Positions 27,449 to 37,056 are shown, counted from the first letter of the stretch. The stretch: DNA of 62,745 nt from Lewinellaceae bacterium (GCA_024639065.1 JAHEJC010000003.1:1-62745), one strand, 5' to 3'. The notes: generated by a model from the sequence alone, not told the origin. Numbers and translations are program-made.

Positions 27449-30007
27449 TTAATTTAGTCTTCTTAAGAGAGTAACACTGTTCTTGTATACTCTTTTGTCA
27501 TTATTGGACAATGTAACGGTCAATACCCAGAAATAGACACCGTCCGATAAATCTGTACCACTTAAATCAGTACCTCTCCAAGTATTATCATAATTAGCTT
27601 GTTCGAAAATCATTTGTCCCCAACGATCAAATATTTCTATGTTATTTTGATTTTGGGTGGCACATTGGATAAATAATTCATCATTTTTACCATCACCATT
27701 TGGGGTAATAACTTTTCTAGACTCAAAACATTCTCCAGCTATAATAACAATATTATCTTTTATTTTTTGACACCCGTTAGCATCTGTAACGGCCAAAACC
27801 AATTCTTGTCCTTCAGTCAAACCGCAAACTTTTGGAGTCGATTGATTGATGGGTTGCCATTGAAAAGTATAGGGTGCTCGTCCTCCTTGCACGATGGCAT
27901 CAGCACATCCATCCTGACTCCCACTGGGAGCCGTAACATCAACCGTTATTTGAAGTTCAGCAGGTTCACCTACAGTCACGGAACCATTAAATACATTACC
28001 GGTATTATCCGTAACAGTTACTGTATAATCTCCACCAGATAATCCGGATATGGACTGAGAAGTTGATCCTTCGCTCCAATTGAAGGTGAAAGGTGTTACC
28101 CCGTTTTGTGGAGTGGCATCTACACGTCCATTTTCATCACCATTACAGCTCACATCAGTAACATCAAACTCTACTCTAAACATTTCTTCTGGTACATCAA
28201 ACATAAATACTTGTTGACATCCATTGGCATCAGTAACCGTTACTGAGTAACTCCCTGCTTCAAGACCATCAATGTCTTGAGTAGTAGCATTGTTGCTCCA
28301 GGCATAGGTATATGCTGGTTGCCCACCACTTACCGTCAGATCAATGGCACCATTGCTACCATCCGAAACATCGGTGATATTGGCTTCTGCAGTCAACGCA
28401 GCAGGCTCAACAATTTCATAAGGGCCTCCAGTGAATGTACTACTTTGGTTATCTGTAATCGTAACGGCATAAGAACCTGATGCTAAATCAATAATATCTT
28501 CAGTAGTTGCTCCATTACTCCAAGCAAAAGAGTAAGGCGATTCACCACCGCCTACGGTAATATCTATAGCTCCGTTGGCTTCGCCTCCACAAGCTATTTG
28601 ACTTATTTCAGTTGAAACGACTTTTAATCCAAGTGACAAGGTAATATCCAGGGAAGCAGCGCATCCATTTGCATCCGTAACGGTTACACTATATGCACCC
28701 TCTCCTAAATTAGTTCTGTTGGATGTTTGGGCTCCATTATCCCATTGAATCATATAATCAGGTGATCCATTTGCGATATTTAGTGCAATTGACCCATCCG
28801 TAGCGCCTGCTGCCGACGGATCCGTGATGGTAGGAATGATCGAAATCGCCGCATCACTTAAAATTACATCTTGTCCCAATGAAACCGCACTATTATCACT
28901 ATCTGTAATAGTTACATTGTATGTTCCCGGAGGTAAATTACTAATATCCTCATCCGTAGAACCATTAGTCCATAGGTAAGTATAAGGAGGATTTCCTCCA
29001 AATACCGAAATATCAATAGAGCCATTAGCTTGACCTGAACATGGGTTGAGCGCTGATGCCAAAACCACTGAATAGGTGCAGGATCCAATTGAAACCGTTC
29101 CATTGTTTAATTGAGCATCAATGGTCATTGTTGTATTGGACACTTCAAGAACTATTGGATCTTCGGTCAGTCGAATTTGAGAGCTAGTCTCACATTCACC
29201 AATCGCCGTAAAACACAAGTCATAAATCTTAGTACCATCATCAACACTTGAACCATTCACTAAGTCATCCGCTGTCCAAACGAAGGTAATTACTCCATTG
29301 GCCGCATCCTGGGTTCCAAAAGTAAGCGCCAAGTTGCTATTAAATATAAAATTTTGAATATCGTTATATTGAAGTGCTGCCGGATCAAATTGGATACTGT
29401 GTTGAACACTAATGATGTTGCTAAAACCAGTTACTTTTACCGGTACACATATTTCACCCCCCATATTAGCCACTACATCATCCACTGAAATAGTAAAACC
29501 TCCACCACCAACAACCTCGCCTATATTTACCCGACCATCATTTTTAGTTACCGTCAATACCTGCTCCAAATCTGAAATCTCTATAGAACGGGGTTCATCG
29601 GAAAACGTAAAATCACTGAACTGACCATCATTACCTATTGCCGTAAAGCATATTTCATAAATTACTGTTCCATCTGCGAGAGAACTTCCGTTAACAAAAT
29701 CTGATGTATTCCATGACATCGTAATAATTCCTTCAGAAGCATTATTAGTACCAAAAGTTAAGCTGATAGGCGTGCTGGCAGATTCAAAAATAAAATTTCT
29801 CACTTCTTTAAATTGAAGCACTGCTGGATCAAAATTGTGGCTAAGTTGAAATGTCAAAATATTATTAAAATTTTCAACACTAACTTTTACGCATACTTCT
29901 TGACCTGGTTGAACAGTTTCTGTGGATGCATTTAATACAATTTGTGCATTCAATAAGAACGGAAATGAAAATAATGCTAGGAAAACTAATTGTCTAAATA
30001 TTTTCAT
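27449..30007 (-). CDS. Gliding-type surface protein: two cohesin-like domains, SprB repeats, CHU_C C-terminus
   Basis: The protein has about 852 aa from MKIFRQLVFLALFSFPFLLNAQ. The track start at 30094 lies upstream of a consensus promoter box and is rejected. Residues ~20-165 and ~170-320 are two cohesin-like domains (ETVQPGQEVCVKVSVENFNN and DVVANMGGEICVPVKVTGFS), each with NFDPAxLQ-type strands. Six SprB-like repeats follow (GSIDISVFGGNPPYTYLWTN, AIDITVGGGESPYSFAWSNG and similar). The last ~88 residues are a CHU_C/gliding-associated T9SS type B sorting domain (VITPNGDGKNDELFIQ ... IFDRWGQMIFE ... GVYFWVLTV). It should be exported by T9SS with help from the adjacent PorP/SprF protein. Its paired cohesins make it a candidate docking partner for the dockerin-bearing neighbours, which is inference. 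Confidence 0.92.
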   Translation of the reverse strand: MKIFRQLVFLALFSFPFLLNAQIVLNASTETVQPGQEVCVKVSVENFNNILTFQLSHNFDPAVLQFKEVRNFIFESASTPISLTFGTNNASEGIITMSWNTSDFVNGSSLADGTVIYEICFTAIGNDGQFSDFTFSDEPRSIEISDLEQVLTVTKNDGRVNIGEVVGGGGFTISVDDVVANMGGEICVPVKVTGFSNIISVQHSIQFDPAALQYNDIQNFIFNSNLALTFGTQDAANGVITFVWTADDLVNGSSVDDGTKIYDLCFTAIGECETSSQIRLTEDPIVLEVSNTTMTIDAQLNNGTVSIGSCTYSVVLASALNPCSGQANGSIDISVFGGNPPYTYLWTNGSTDEDISNLPPGTYNVTITDSDNSAVSLGQDVILSDAAISIIPTITDPSAAGATDGSIALNIANGSPDYMIQWDNGAQTSNRTNLGEGAYSVTVTDANGCAASLDITLSLGLKVVSTEISQIACGGEANGAIDITVGGGESPYSFAWSNGATTEDIIDLASGSYAVTITDNQSSTFTGGPYEIVEPAALTAEANITDVSDGSNGAIDLTVSGGQPAYTYAWSNNATTQDIDGLEAGSYSVTVTDANGCQQVFMFDVPEEMFRVEFDVTDVSCNGDENGRVDATPQNGVTPFTFNWSEGSTSQSISGLSGGDYTVTVTDNTGNVFNGSVTVGEPAELQITVDVTAPSGSQDGCADAIVQGGRAPYTFQWQPINQSTPKVCGLTEGQELVLAVTDANGCQKIKDNIVIIAGECFESRKVITPNGDGKNDELFIQCATQNQNNIEIFDRWGQMIFEQANYDNTWRGTDLSGTDLSDGVYFWVLTVTLSNNDKRVYKNSVTLLRRLN

Positions 30008-30054
30008 ATTTTCTGAATTTGGAATTGTTCCAATCTGTATTTTAAAAATTCGTG

Positions 30055-30062
30055 CAAAGATA
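30055..30062 (-). promoter_or_regulatory. -7 promoter box for the CHU_C-porP/sprF unit
   Basis: The minus strand reads TATCTTTGCACG, an exact TAnnTTTGC match, 47 nt before the revised start. It lies inside the ORF-track extension, which supports starting the protein at 30007. Confidence 0.6.
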
Positions 30063-30235
30063 CAAAATTGAATCAGATAAAATATTACTACCATTAAACG
30101 CTATAAATACTAATATCTTATACGAACTCATAACTATAATAGGTCAATTTCCAATAGAACTTATTATAGATTTCTTTAATACATCCAAAATTGTTCCAAA
30201 AAAGAAAAATCACTAATTCATAGTCAAATTAAAGC

Positions 30236-30271
30236 AAAAAAAAAGCCTGAATGCTTTCGCATTCAGGCTTT
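30236..30271 (-). terminator. Intrinsic terminator downstream of protein F
   Basis: A perfect 12-bp stem AAGCCTGAATGC/GCATTCAGGCTT is closed, on the minus strand, by a GAAA tetraloop and followed by a run of T residues. It lies about 20 nt after the stop of F and is the strongest terminator in the window. Confidence 0.92.
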
Positions 30272-30288
30272 GTATATACTATGATTGT

Positions 30289-33200
30289 TTAATCGATGAG
30301 AATCATTTTCTTAGTGGCTACAAAATCTCCACTTTCCAACTGATAGTACAATACTCCAGTGGCAGCGATATCCTTTTTAGCTACTCTTATCTGATTATAT
30401 CCTTTATTAAAGTCTCCTTGATAAAGTTTAAGTACTTTACCTGTCACATCGATAATTTTCAAAGTAGCTTCACCATTTTCAGGTAAAGTAAATCCTATCA
30501 ATGATTCATTATCGAATGGGTTAGGATTGTTTTGATAAAGTGCATAATTGCTTGACTGTATAACTTTATTGTCCTGAGTAAATTCAAGCGCGACACCCAT
30601 AATACCGTTACCGTTATAAGCTTCCGCTTTGGTTACAGTAGAAGTCAGATCAATCAAATCACTAAGCTGACCTCCTTCGGTTGCAATGAATTTCAAAGTA
30701 AATAAAGCATCATCGGAAGTTGTTCCTCTGGAAGAGTTCCAACTTGTAGTTACAAGTGTTTTATCGCTTGTAAGTATTCCAAAGTTATCTTCAGTCATGT
30801 CCAGGGATGCTCCAACTACATCTGCAAATTGCAGACCTGTCAGGTTCATCGTGAACTGATAACCTTCAATGTTATTGAAATTCTTACCGTATACATCAAC
30901 AATCACTTCCTGACCAGCCTCCACAGCTTGCTCTTCAATCTGGAATGTAAGCTTATCAGCACTATTTCTAATCTGAGCATTTAGCAATGAATGCGGAATG
31001 GCTGTTTCATTAACATCTCCGATTTTCACTCCTACAAAGTCGTTGCCATCTACTTTGTCACCGCTTATGGTTATACTTTCTGCAAAACCCCATGGTTTAG
31101 TAGCGTCCGCAAATTCATAAGCTTTGTCAACGAATCTCCAACTTGTATTATTAGGAAATTCATTATAGATACCCAAGATCAACTTTCTCAATTCAACTAA
31201 GTCAAGTGCAGTCACACTGCTTGAGTTATTGATATCAGCAGCAATCATTTTATAAGGACTATCCAATTTCTGGATACCTAAGATATGCTTCTGAATAAAT
31301 ACTAAGTCTAATGTGCTTACACCATTGTCAGCTTCATCATTACGCTCGGCAGTCAAATCAAATGATTGATTCATACTTACGCCTGAGAAAGCAAACTTAC
31401 CATCTACTCCAGTTGTGAAGTCTCTAGATGCGTTAAAGGTTACTTTCGCAAATTCCACTGCTTCAGCAGTTTCAGTAGCAAGTGAACCTGTTACGGTGGT
31501 AAAGTTTCCTGAACTATCCTGACAAGCATTTTCGCCAGGCTGGATCAACAAGTATGTTTCACAGAAGTCGAAGTTACCTTCATCATCCCAAACATATACC
31601 GTCACAGTTTGCTCACCAAGATCTGCACAAGAGAATACTCTGGATGAACTACCACCAGCGCATACATTCGCGAATCCAGAAGTATTTGTTGTGAAAGTAC
31701 TATCATCTTCAGGAGGTATTTCTGAGAACGTAAATCTCAAGTCACTCATATCGGTACAGTTATCATAACTACCAGCATCAAGATCACAAGCCCAAACCGT
31801 TACTTCACCCGTATAAGGCATAATCACGGTAGCAATTCCATTATAACAATAAGGAGTTGGTTTCTTGCAATCGATAATATCAATTGTCAAGTGACAAGAG
31901 TCCTCGTTACCGCATAGATCTCTAGCGATCAAGTAAACTGGGTGACTTCCTACTGGTAATGTTTCATCCAATACGTTGCCATGACCATAAATGAAGGTTT
32001 CTCCCTCTCCAAATGCATCTATCACGTACCTGTATTGGAAATCTTCTGGATCATCAATACAAGCATCTGTTGCAGAACCTAATTCATACACTACATCTAT
32101 CTGATCACAATCCTCATCATAGATACAAGCAGTATAATCATCGGCACATACCACAACTGGTGGAACACCATCAATAATCTTGATTACTTGCAGGTAAGTC
32201 ATGTAACCATCACCATCATCTTTCAGATTACGGATCACACATGGTCTATCCGGCCCAGCAACACAGGTATCATTTACAATTACTTCTGGATGTCTAGAAT
32301 GAATATCCGGATCGTAAACACACCAGTCAATTACTGTCCATGTTCTAAGGATTTTCCTACAAGCTTCATCATTAATATCAAATTCTTGATCTTTATAGTT
32401 AATACCAATCAATTCACAATCATCATCCTTAACGGTAGGATATCCAGCACCGTCTGCGGTAGGCGTGATATCAAACCCATCATTACAATCAACCAATACA
32501 TCTTCTGGGAATTTAACTTCAAAGTCAGATCTTGGTTTGATATAAACTCGTTGGTAACAAGTCGTAGAATTGTCACATTTATCTGTAATAGTCCAAGTTC
32601 TGGTCAAAGTACCTACACCACATTCATCTAATTCTCCAGAATCTACTGAATCAATGGTATAAGTCCAACAGTTTTCAAAAACGGTTGGTGTACCGAAATA
32701 CTGATACGGATCAGGTTTAGCATAACTAGGATCATCATACTGATCCAACAATAACCAAATTGAACAGTAAATAGGCTTCCAAAGTTGTTTTGCCGAGTGC
32801 TCATCATGATCATAAATACTTAAATCATGACAGTCATAATAACCATAGTTGTAATGTGGACCATGATAGTAACCATAGCCAGCTACATCCCAACCATCCG
32901 GATCAATATCAACTTGTGCTACATATCTACTTCCGCCACAGTAATTATCATGTGTACTCACTTTATTAAATGTACTTGCTAGAATATCAGAAGCATAACA
33001 GACATCATGTGCGAATTGTGGACATGAGAAATCATAAGTTACAGTTCCCACTTTCAAGCTTCCTTCATAAGGAACACCATCACAGTAATAAATCACATCA
33101 TCAGGCACTTCACAAACCGGTGCCACTTTATCATCCTTACGGATTTCCACCATACAGTCGTTGTACTTATGCTGGAAGTAATACCTCAAATCACATATTT

Positions 33201-35853
33201 CAGGTAATTCAGGATACTCCTTCTGCAATTCTTTCCATTTATTATAATAAGGATGATCTGAATCATACTGATAATCACAACAAACACGGTTATGGAAAGG
33301 CATATGTTCTCCATTTTCACAACCACCATCCATATCATCTCCTCCATGTCCATTTTCAAAATCGCTGCTAGTTGTTACACCAGTCGGTATCATATTACAA
33401 TCACATCCTGAATCATAGACATAATTATCATACTCACAACCTAGTTCTGGTCTTGGGTTCTGATAATGTGCAAACTCATCATAATGAATCTTGAAGAAGC
33501 AAGCATAATCATCGTATAAGTTAAAACAGAACCATTGGTGCTTAGTACCTGCGAATATGTGTGGATCGTATAACGGTAATCCACAAGCTTCATATACGCG
33601 CATCACTACGGTATCCGTGCCACATTCACTTAAGTCAATGTAATCATTAAATACATAACAATTAATCCATTTTTCAATGATGTCATCGAAATTAGGCTTG
33701 TAATGATGGTAATAATACTCACCATAACATTCTTTATATACATCCGCCCAGTAATTTCTATAGTACTCGATAGAATCCATCGAAGCAACCGCATAATGTA
33801 ACTTATCGCAACAATTATCATGGCTTCCGTCATCTAAATCAATGGCATCCACCCGCGCCCAACACTCTTTTGGATCAAGAGTCACTTGCGTGATCTCATC
33901 ACAGATTGGTGAAGGAGGCGTATTGTCGTAAGCATAAACATAGTTTTCAGCATATGCTTCATTCCAACAAGGATCTCTAACCACCCAGTCTACATGAAAC
34001 CATCCAGCTGGCAGATAGATAATTTCGGTTTCATCCAGTCCCATTTCATTGGTGATAACTGTTTCCTTGCCTGGATGATCCTTGTCAAAATAGCGAATCG
34101 TATAGATAGCTCTAATTTTATTGAGCACGCTACTTTCACTAGCTCCTGTATTCTTAACCCATTTCAATCCACATTCTTCAGTAACTACCGGAGGTATCAA
34201 TTCAACATGTGCTTTACAGTCATGAGGCTTGATTGTAGTAGTTATATCTTTTGGGTGATCCACAACTGGTGGTTTCTTGTCGACAATCTTGATCCACTGG
34301 ATACAAGTAGTGTCTCTTCCTTCACACCAGTCATAAATGATCCACTCTCTTCTTATTTTATAGGTCCAAATAATTTTAGGACTCATATTGTGCATCGTAC
34401 CACATGTTGGGATGATGTGATCTTTATAATGAGCAACTATATTACATTTCCCATACGGATTATAGCTATTCTCATCATTCGGTTCATCACTATCCAAGTG
34501 CCCTATCCATCCATCATGCTGAATATATGGAGGAGGTACCAATCCTTTGCTATAGGTACTATGTTCCTTAGTTGGATCTTTTTCAATCAATACTTTTGGG
34601 TGCGCATAGCCCCACTCATCATACCAAACAAGTTCATCTTCCCACAAGTCTTCAACATCATCATTGTATGAGTCAATAGAATCCTGACAGCACTCTATAG
34701 TATATAGTGAATCAATGCAGACTAATGAATCAAGATATTCTCTTAATATATATAATCTTTGACTATCACACTGGAATGTATTTCCCCATTGGTCGGTTGC
34801 AAGTACGCTTCTTTCGATATACCCAATGAATAAAGCGCTATCACAATCATAATCGTACCATCTTTTAGATAATTCTTGTGGTGTGATTTCATAACCACAA
34901 TTATCACTGGTCGCCACTAAACCAAAGTTTTCAGCTTCCCAGCAATGAATCGTGTCATCCTCACATGTAATTTGTGGAGGAAATTTGTCTTCCACTTTTA
35001 TATAGCCCCAACACGAATTTTGAGTAATTGTATCAATTACTCTATAAATATATTCGCCGCCGACCATCCAACAATCCACCGTATCTTTATTAGGATACAT
35101 ATTTTCGAAAGATGCATATGGATAGGCTACTTCCACCACATAGTGGCAGCCGAGTGCAGCGTCAAGACCATTCATAACGTCAAAAGGAGTAAGTCCTCTT
35201 TTGCCATTGCTGCCCAAAGAAATGTTCACTAAATCATTACAATTCAATTTACACTCATCGGTGTGATCTTCTTCAATCGTGATTTCAAGAGGCACGGTAG
35301 CCAAATCAGTAGAGAACATCATTAACATGACTGTAAATCCTCTAGTACCAGAAAATTCTCTGATCTGTGCTGTAGAAAAGTTATGCCCATCACGCTGGCT
35401 ATCAAATAGAATATCCTCAGAACTAGCTATGGTTCCTGATACTGGTATGTCAGAAGTAATTCTGCCAGTACAAGAAGTATTTGCCAAATTTTCGTTAATG
35501 TAACCGTCCAGAATCATTAACCGACCGGTAACAAAACGATCATTTGCAAATCCAATTGAAAAGTTTTGAAGAAATTTTAGGTTAATAGTCTTACCCGCCT
35601 GAGGCATAATATGGGTTATAGACTTACAATGATAATAACCAGGTTCAAGTGCAATACCTGATCCGAAATTATCTACACAGTCACCTATCTGCCAGGCTCC
35701 CATCACAATGTCACCATTGTTAACATGCAACTCCTCAACTTCACACAGGCCGGCTAGCTGGTGTGTAGCTTGCTGAGCCATGAGGTTTGAAAAGAATAGC
35801 ATAAACGCTAAACTACATAGCGTACTCAAAAATGTAAAATTCGTTTTTCTCAT
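30289..35853 (-). CDS. Protein F: 1854-aa T9SS-secreted HYR-like/dockerin/cohesin-like protein with extra N-terminal domain
   Basis: This is the largest member. A signal peptide (FLSTLCSLAFMLFFSNLMAQ) is followed by ~190 residues absent from the other members (GKTINLKFLQNFSIGF ... RLMILDGYINENL), possibly CUB-like. The sequence then rejoins E at ECKLNCNDLVNISLGS. Long Cys-rich HYR-like modules follow, sharing CDEITQVTLDPKECWARVD and GLPLYDPHIFAGTKHQWFCF with E. There is a Tyr/His/Gly insert near residue 1000 (GYGYYHGPHYNYGYYDCHD). Dockerin-like repeats lie at ~1507-1561 (NGVSTLDLVFIQKHILGI and DINNSSSVTALDLVELRKLI), a cohesin-like domain at ~1631-1756 and a T9SS sorting domain from ~1769 (LYQNNPNPF ... 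ATKKMILID). It lies upstream of the CHU_C gene on the same strand, separated by a strong terminator. No catalytic motif was seen. Confidence 0.88.
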   Translation of the reverse strand: MRKTNFTFLSTLCSLAFMLFFSNLMAQQATHQLAGLCEVEELHVNNGDIVMGAWQIGDCVDNFGSGIALEPGYYHCKSITHIMPQAGKTINLKFLQNFSIGFANDRFVTGRLMILDGYINENLANTSCTGRITSDIPVSGTIASSEDILFDSQRDGHNFSTAQIREFSGTRGFTVMLMMFSTDLATVPLEITIEEDHTDECKLNCNDLVNISLGSNGKRGLTPFDVMNGLDAALGCHYVVEVAYPYASFENMYPNKDTVDCWMVGGEYIYRVIDTITQNSCWGYIKVEDKFPPQITCEDDTIHCWEAENFGLVATSDNCGYEITPQELSKRWYDYDCDSALFIGYIERSVLATDQWGNTFQCDSQRLYILREYLDSLVCIDSLYTIECCQDSIDSYNDDVEDLWEDELVWYDEWGYAHPKVLIEKDPTKEHSTYSKGLVPPPYIQHDGWIGHLDSDEPNDENSYNPYGKCNIVAHYKDHIIPTCGTMHNMSPKIIWTYKIRREWIIYDWCEGRDTTCIQWIKIVDKKPPVVDHPKDITTTIKPHDCKAHVELIPPVVTEECGLKWVKNTGASESSVLNKIRAIYTIRYFDKDHPGKETVITNEMGLDETEIIYLPAGWFHVDWVVRDPCWNEAYAENYVYAYDNTPPSPICDEITQVTLDPKECWARVDAIDLDDGSHDNCCDKLHYAVASMDSIEYYRNYWADVYKECYGEYYYHHYKPNFDDIIEKWINCYVFNDYIDLSECGTDTVVMRVYEACGLPLYDPHIFAGTKHQWFCFNLYDDYACFFKIHYDEFAHYQNPRPELGCEYDNYVYDSGCDCNMIPTGVTTSSDFENGHGGDDMDGGCENGEHMPFHNRVCCDYQYDSDHPYYNKWKELQKEYPELPEICDLRYYFQHKYNDCMVEIRKDDKVAPVCEVPDDVIYYCDGVPYEGSLKVGTVTYDFSCPQFAHDVCYASDILASTFNKVSTHDNYCGGSRYVAQVDIDPDGWDVAGYGYYHGPHYNYGYYDCHDLSIYDHDEHSAKQLWKPIYCSIWLLLDQYDDPSYAKPDPYQYFGTPTVFENCWTYTIDSVDSGELDECGVGTLTRTWTITDKCDNSTTCYQRVYIKPRSDFEVKFPEDVLVDCNDGFDITPTADGAGYPTVKDDDCELIGINYKDQEFDINDEACRKILRTWTVIDWCVYDPDIHSRHPEVIVNDTCVAGPDRPCVIRNLKDDGDGYMTYLQVIKIIDGVPPVVVCADDYTACIYDEDCDQIDVVYELGSATDACIDDPEDFQYRYVIDAFGEGETFIYGHGNVLDETLPVGSHPVYLIARDLCGNEDSCHLTIDIIDCKKPTPYCYNGIATVIMPYTGEVTVWACDLDAGSYDNCTDMSDLRFTFSEIPPEDDSTFTTNTSGFANVCAGGSSSRVFSCADLGEQTVTVYVWDDEGNFDFCETYLLIQPGENACQDSSGNFTTVTGSLATETAEAVEFAKVTFNASRDFTTGVDGKFAFSGVSMNQSFDLTAERNDEADNGVSTLDLVFIQKHILGIQKLDSPYKMIAADINNSSSVTALDLVELRKLILGIYNEFPNNTSWRFVDKAYEFADATKPWGFAESITISGDKVDGNDFVGVKIGDVNETAIPHSLLNAQIRNSADKLTFQIEEQAVEAGQEVIVDVYGKNFNNIEGYQFTMNLTGLQFADVVGASLDMTEDNFGILTSDKTLVTTSWNSSRGTTSDDALFTLKFIATEGGQLSDLIDLTSTVTKAEAYNGNGIMGVALEFTQDNKVIQSSNYALYQNNPNPFDNESLIGFTLPENGEATLKIIDVTGKVLKLYQGDFNKGYNQIRVAKKDIAATGVLYYQLESGDFVATKKMILID

Positions 35854-36172
35854 GAGCTATAATTTGAATTATCAAATTAAACAATCAATTAGTAAAAATG
35901 TAAGTTTTGGTATTTCTAAACGGAATAAAGACTGCAAAAAGCAGACCAATTCCACTTCACAAATTTAGATTAATTTATTTCGTGGCTAATACCCACATTC
36001 GGGTATATTTCATATAGAATTAATAACAAATGCATATAGTGCTAGTAATGAATTTTTTATAGATTCTCTTGGTGTTAATATAGACGCTAAAAATGGATTT
36101 TATTAAAAAAAAAATAAATACATATATTTTTATATATGACACCATGATCAACAAAAAATTCAGATTTTGCTA
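35854..36172. other. Intergenic region between protein F and the response regulator
   Basis: No gene is seen here. It is very AT-rich, with a run of ten A residues and an AT-only hairpin. It should hold the promoter of F, but no exact TAnnTTTG box was found. Confidence 0.6.
36103..36138 (-). terminator. Weak AT-rich terminator-like hairpin after the response regulator
   Basis: CATATAT pairs with ATATATG around a 4-nt loop. On the minus strand it is followed by TATTTATTTTTTTTTT. The all-AT stem is weak, so this is tentative. Confidence 0.35.
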
Positions 36173-36847
36173 TTAAAATTTACTCATTTGGAGCTCTAGT
36201 GCCTTTTTTATGAGGCTTGCAGTGTTATTTACCGCCAACTTTCTCATGATGTTTTTGCGATGGACGCCTACCGTTTGATCACTGATATACAGGTGATTAG
36301 CTATCTGTTTATTGGTTTTAGCATCAACGATTAATGTAAGAATTTCTTTTTCTCTTTTGGTAAGCTTATTGGCCAGATGAAATGCATCTCCCTGTAGGTC
36401 AAATGAAGATTCATGCCGAACATCAAAATTTCTTTTGAATAGTCTAACTCCTTTTCCCAAATAACTTTCTCCAATTTTAACTGCCTTAATAGCCTCGATC
36501 AATTCTTCAAAAGTATTATTCTTAAGAACATATCCGGCGGCACCATTTTGCATACAATCTTTTACGAGTTTTTCCTGAGAATAACTCGTAAGAATAATTA
36601 TATCTATAGACTTGCTTATTTTCTGAACTTCTTGAATAATTTCCGCGCCATGTATATCAGGTAAGTTTAGATCAAGAAGTACTAAATCTGGTAACTCACC
36701 TACCAATGAGTCCATAAAATCTTTGCCATTGTAAAAACATCTAATAATACGGCAAGCAACTATATCAGTCTGCTCTAAAATGTGCTTGAGAGCGATACAA
36801 AATATCGGATGATCATCAACTATACATATGCTCAATGATTTGCTCAT
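36173..36847 (-). CDS. NarL/FixJ-type response regulator (REC + LuxR HTH)
   Basis: The protein has 224 aa. The receiver domain (residues ~5-125) has the acidic pair in CIVDDHP, the phospho-acceptor Asp59 in LVLLDLNLPD, a conserved Thr in IIILTSYS and the Lys in GAAGYVLKN. The C-terminal LuxR-type helix-turn-helix (~160-220) reads LTKREKEILTLIVDAKTNKQ and then ISDQTVGVHRKNIMRKLAV. It is a DNA-binding transcription factor controlled by phosphorylation. No histidine kinase is encoded nearby, so its signal is unknown. It lies immediately upstream of the F gene on the same strand; regulation of the array by it is possible but unproven. Confidence 0.95.
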   Translation of the reverse strand: MSKSLSICIVDDHPIFCIALKHILEQTDIVACRIIRCFYNGKDFMDSLVGELPDLVLLDLNLPDIHGAEIIQEVQKISKSIDIIILTSYSQEKLVKDCMQNGAAGYVLKNNTFEELIEAIKAVKIGESYLGKGVRLFKRNFDVRHESSFDLQGDAFHLANKLTKREKEILTLIVDAKTNKQIANHLYISDQTVGVHRKNIMRKLAVNNTASLIKKALELQMSKF

Positions 36848-37056
36848 AAAAAAAGGTTATCAAACGGTATTTTGAAAATCAAATATGAATAAGTGTAATG
36901 TATAAATTAGGGATAGTAATCAATAATATACTAATATTTTAGTCATTTCCCTAATTATAAAATACCTTTATAAAAAAAAGGATTATTATCAATTATTTAG
37001 GCTATATTTCTTTTAGATTATTAACACTAATTTTCAAATATGTTCCTTTTACAGGA

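Noticed and set aside
30008-30094. ORF-track N-terminal extension of the CHU_C protein
   Set aside because: A perfect -7 promoter box lies inside it, and a clean signal peptide starts at the downstream ATG.
33994-34671. 225-aa plus-strand ORF
   Set aside because: It lies antisense inside protein F, whose sequence aligns with E there. The ORF has shadow-like composition.
3926-35853. Cellulosome-type gene cluster
   Set aside because: Dockerin- and cohesin-like modules are present, but no glycoside hydrolase, carbohydrate-binding or polysaccharide lyase motif was seen in any of the proteins.
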